This document shows positions 62,432-64,000 of a DNA stretch of 64,000 bases, in pieces. Numbering within the stretch: the first letter of the stretch is position 1; every line of letters starts with the position of its first letter. The notes under the pieces were generated by a model. The model was not told the origin of the DNA. It did not search any database and was given only the letters and a program-made list of their open reading frames with translations. Made by a program: the position numbers and the translations under genes. Location of the stretch: the NCBI RefSeq assembly GCF_004310335.1, contig NZ_SIRS01000002.1, forward strand, positions 248,001 through 312,000, in the 5' to 3' direction. This DNA comes from Hyunsoonleella pacifica. Lineage in GTDB: Bacteria > Bacteroidota > Bacteroidia > Flavobacteriales > Flavobacteriaceae.

Positions 62432-63667
62432 TTATCTTCTTCTACGGGTAGAATTAGATGATGTATTATTGTTTCTAGAAGTATTTCTACTTTGTGTTGC
62501 TCTAGAATTTACTTGTCTTGTATTCCTTGCTACTCGAGTAGCAGGTTTGGAGCTTCTTGAAGATCTGGTAACTGTTTGTCCAGAACTTCTATTTGTGTTT
62601 TGTCTGTTATATATACGAGTGTTATTTGCTTTTGGTTTTTTTGCAATCGTAGTACTTCTTTGCCTTGTTATTTGCTGAGACGAATTCCTTTTAGGTACTT
62701 GCCTCACAGTAGTACTAGTTCGCTTTTTAACAACTTGTTGGTTGCTATTTCCACGCGTTCTATATTGAGAATTTCTATTGTTTATAGAGCTCTCACGTCT
62801 CACAGTGTTATTTCCTCTATTTTCAACTCTAGAATTTGTTTTGTTAATACTTCTATTTTGAGCAGTTCTATTAGTATTTGTAGCAACTCTTCTAGAATTA
62901 TTATTTTTAACGGTATTAGCTCTAGAAATCGATCTTCTGTTATTAGCAACAGTATTTACTTTTGTTCTGTTTCTTACATTTCTGTTAACTGTAGCGTAGT
63001 TTCTGTTTCTTACAATTTTATTTCCTCTTCTTGTAGCAATCGCAGTTCTAGGTCTAAAATTATTTCTAAAAGGTCTTTTATATACATATCTTACGGGCGT
63101 GTAAAATTGTCTATATGGCCTATTGTATACAACACAATGGTTAAATACTGGGGCGCTATAAAAACTATGCCATGGTCTAAAAACATAAGAGCGATTCCAT
63201 CTATTAATAAATCCAGTATAGTGTGAAAACCTATTAAATCTATTATAGTGTACATAAAGACCTCCAATACGGTTTACGCGTCCAAAGTTATTGTAAAATA
63301 CATTTACGTTTCCAACTTGAATAACACGACCATAAAAATCATAAAACACAGGAGTGTTTTCAATTTGAATAATGGCACCAAATTCATCATACTGTACATA
63401 GGCATTATAGTTAAATCCAGAGTTGAAAGTGATGTTAGCATTCCTATTTCCAATAGAAATAGCTAAATCTGGCTGATATCTTAAAATATTAAAATCAAAC
63501 TGTCCATCTGGGAATACTGAAAATTCAATACCGTTTTCAATAAATATGAAAGAGTTGCCGTAACCTCTGTAAAATGTTGATACAGTATTATTTTCTAAAT
63601 TGGTTGTAGCGGTAGCAGAAAATCCTCCTAGGATTATTGCTGCAAAAAATAAGATAAACTTTTTCAT
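62432..63667 (-). CDS. secreted Arg/Asn-rich protein, unknown function
   Basis: The protein has 411 residues. A signal peptide (1-20, FSATA) precedes a folded part (~25-165) rich in Phe, Tyr, Asn and Ile, with internal repeats of the form V-(F/Y)-Y-(D/N)-x-(F/Y)-G-R-V. From ~195 to the end the sequence is almost only Arg, Asn, Thr, Ser, Lys and Gln, ending RRRR, strongly basic and surely disordered. Such a polycation may bind nucleic acid, acidic polysaccharide or lipopolysaccharide. The basic half makes large misleading plus-strand open frames (62469-63226). The family is known to me only as flavobacterial 'hypothetical'. Confidence 0.75.
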   Translation of the reverse strand: MKKFILFFAAIILGGFSATATTNLENNTVSTFYRGYGNSFIFIENGIEFSVFPDGQFDFNILRYQPDLAISIGNRNANITFNSGFNYNAYVQYDEFGAIIQIENTPVFYDFYGRVIQVGNVNVFYNNFGRVNRIGGLYVHYNRFNRFSHYTGFINRWNRSYVFRPWHSFYSAPVFNHCVVYNRPYRQFYTPVRYVYKRPFRNNFRPRTAIATRRGNKIVRNRNYATVNRNVRNRTKVNTVANNRRSISRANTVKNNNSRRVATNTNRTAQNRSINKTNSRVENRGNNTVRRESSINNRNSQYRTRGNSNQQVVKKRTSTTVRQVPKRNSSQQITRQRSTTIAKKPKANNTRIYNRQNTNRSSGQTVTRSSRSSKPATRVARNTRQVNSRATQSRNTSRNNNTSSNSTRRRR

Positions 63668-63801
63668 AATTGTTAAATTTTATGGGTTCGATAATGTAAT
63701 TACAAACAGCATGCCAAAAAATTAAGTTGTTGATTTTAAGGGTGTAGTGTTATTTTTTGTGTCTGTTATTTTTATTAATTTTATAAAGCATTAAAACGTT
63801 T

Positions 63802-64000
63802 ATGGTAAAATCTTTGGAAACATGTAAAAATTGTGAGCAACAATTTAACAATGCATTTAATTTTTGTCCGCATTGTGGACAACAGGCTAAAGATGATTTA
63901 ACAGTAAAAGTGTTATTCTACAATACTATAAGTAATTACTTTTCTTTTGATGCTCGTTTTTTTAAAAGCTTCTTTCCGTTATTATTAAAACCAGGTTTTA
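63802..64000 (+). CDS. DUF3667 family protein, N-terminal part only
   Basis: A frame starts with ATG at 63802 and runs off the right edge (66 residues seen). A zinc-ribbon with two pairs of Cys (CKNCEQQF and FCPHCGQQA), followed by VKVLFYNTISNYFSFDARFFKS and LKPGF, is the start of DUF3667 proteins, which continue with several membrane helices. The function is unknown. Confidence 0.85.
   Translation, partial: MVKSLETCKNCEQQFNNAFNFCPHCGQQAKDDLTVKVLFYNTISNYFSFDARFFKSFFPLLLKPGF

Noticed and set aside
62469-63466. Several plus-strand open frames, including a 216-residue Ser/Ile-rich one
   Set aside because: They are the reverse of the Arg/Asn-rich coding region; low-complexity codons on the minus strand keep the other frames open. 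The minus-strand product has a signal peptide and folded start, the plus-strand ones do not.

Overview
The window is a 64 kb piece of a low-GC chromosome from a member of the Bacteroidota, almost certainly the family Flavobacteriaceae. The evidence is: repeated TAnnTTTG promoter elements with an upstream TTG/TTTG; a protein ending in the gliding-motility-type (type IX secretion, type B) C-terminal domain; a SusC-style 'CarboxypepD_reg plus plug' segment; a TPR-LuxR sensor-regulator; a DUF4834 protein and a DUF3667 protein; and a likely sulfonolipid (capnine) gene pair. I saw no rRNA, tRNA, CRISPR array, insertion sequence with a transposase, or prophage.

Layout. 1-4.8 kb (minus strand): a truncated secreted protein, a DUF4139 protein with a TonB-plug-like insert, a DCC thiol-disulfide oxidoreductase and a TPR-LuxR regulator. 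The regulator diverges from a lipoprotein related to the cholesterol-dependent cytolysins (5.1-6.7 kb). Next come a MutS2-type ATPase (minus) and SppA (plus). 11.5-15.1 kb holds four tandem secreted proteins that share modules; the last carries a type IX sorting domain. After a convergent carboxyltransferase gene (MccB-like), 16.9-20.2 kb holds a probable electrophile/quinone-response unit: DoxX, FMN reductase, MarR, pirin, pirin, with matching palindromes at two promoters. EttA follows.

22.3-32.7 kb is the most enigmatic part: two small one-helix membrane proteins facing a plus-strand cluster that contains a long coiled-coil protein, an unrecognised protein, an AAA+ ATPase, an EF-hand-like membrane protein, a NudK-type Nudix hydrolase, another unrecognised protein and two membrane proteins. 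Intergenic repeat elements are concentrated here and in the preceding 10 kb. 32.7-41.7 kb carries hypotheticals, a MarR-GNAT fusion, a Crp/Fnr regulator, fumarase, a 1-Cys peroxiredoxin, a 59-residue membrane protein, and the operon prfB-HAD-arsC. prfB is read through an in-frame UGA by programmed +1 frameshifting.

41.9-46.7 kb is a surface-glycan-like operon of three paralogous GT2 glycosyltransferases, an ATP-grasp enzyme and a HAD phosphatase. 46.9-56.8 kb holds a large lipoprotein, threonine aldolase, YbaB, a prolyl oligopeptidase, a cysteine-synthase-like gene followed by an alpha-oxoamine synthase (together a plausible cysteate/capnine pathway), a GNAT-like acyltransferase and an outer-membrane barrel with a lysine-rich tail. 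56.9-62.4 kb is a DUF4834 / YfhO / GT4 / flippase run with overlapping genes. The window closes with an Arg/Asn-rich secreted protein and the start of a DUF3667 protein. All family assignments come from reading motifs by eye; no database search was run.
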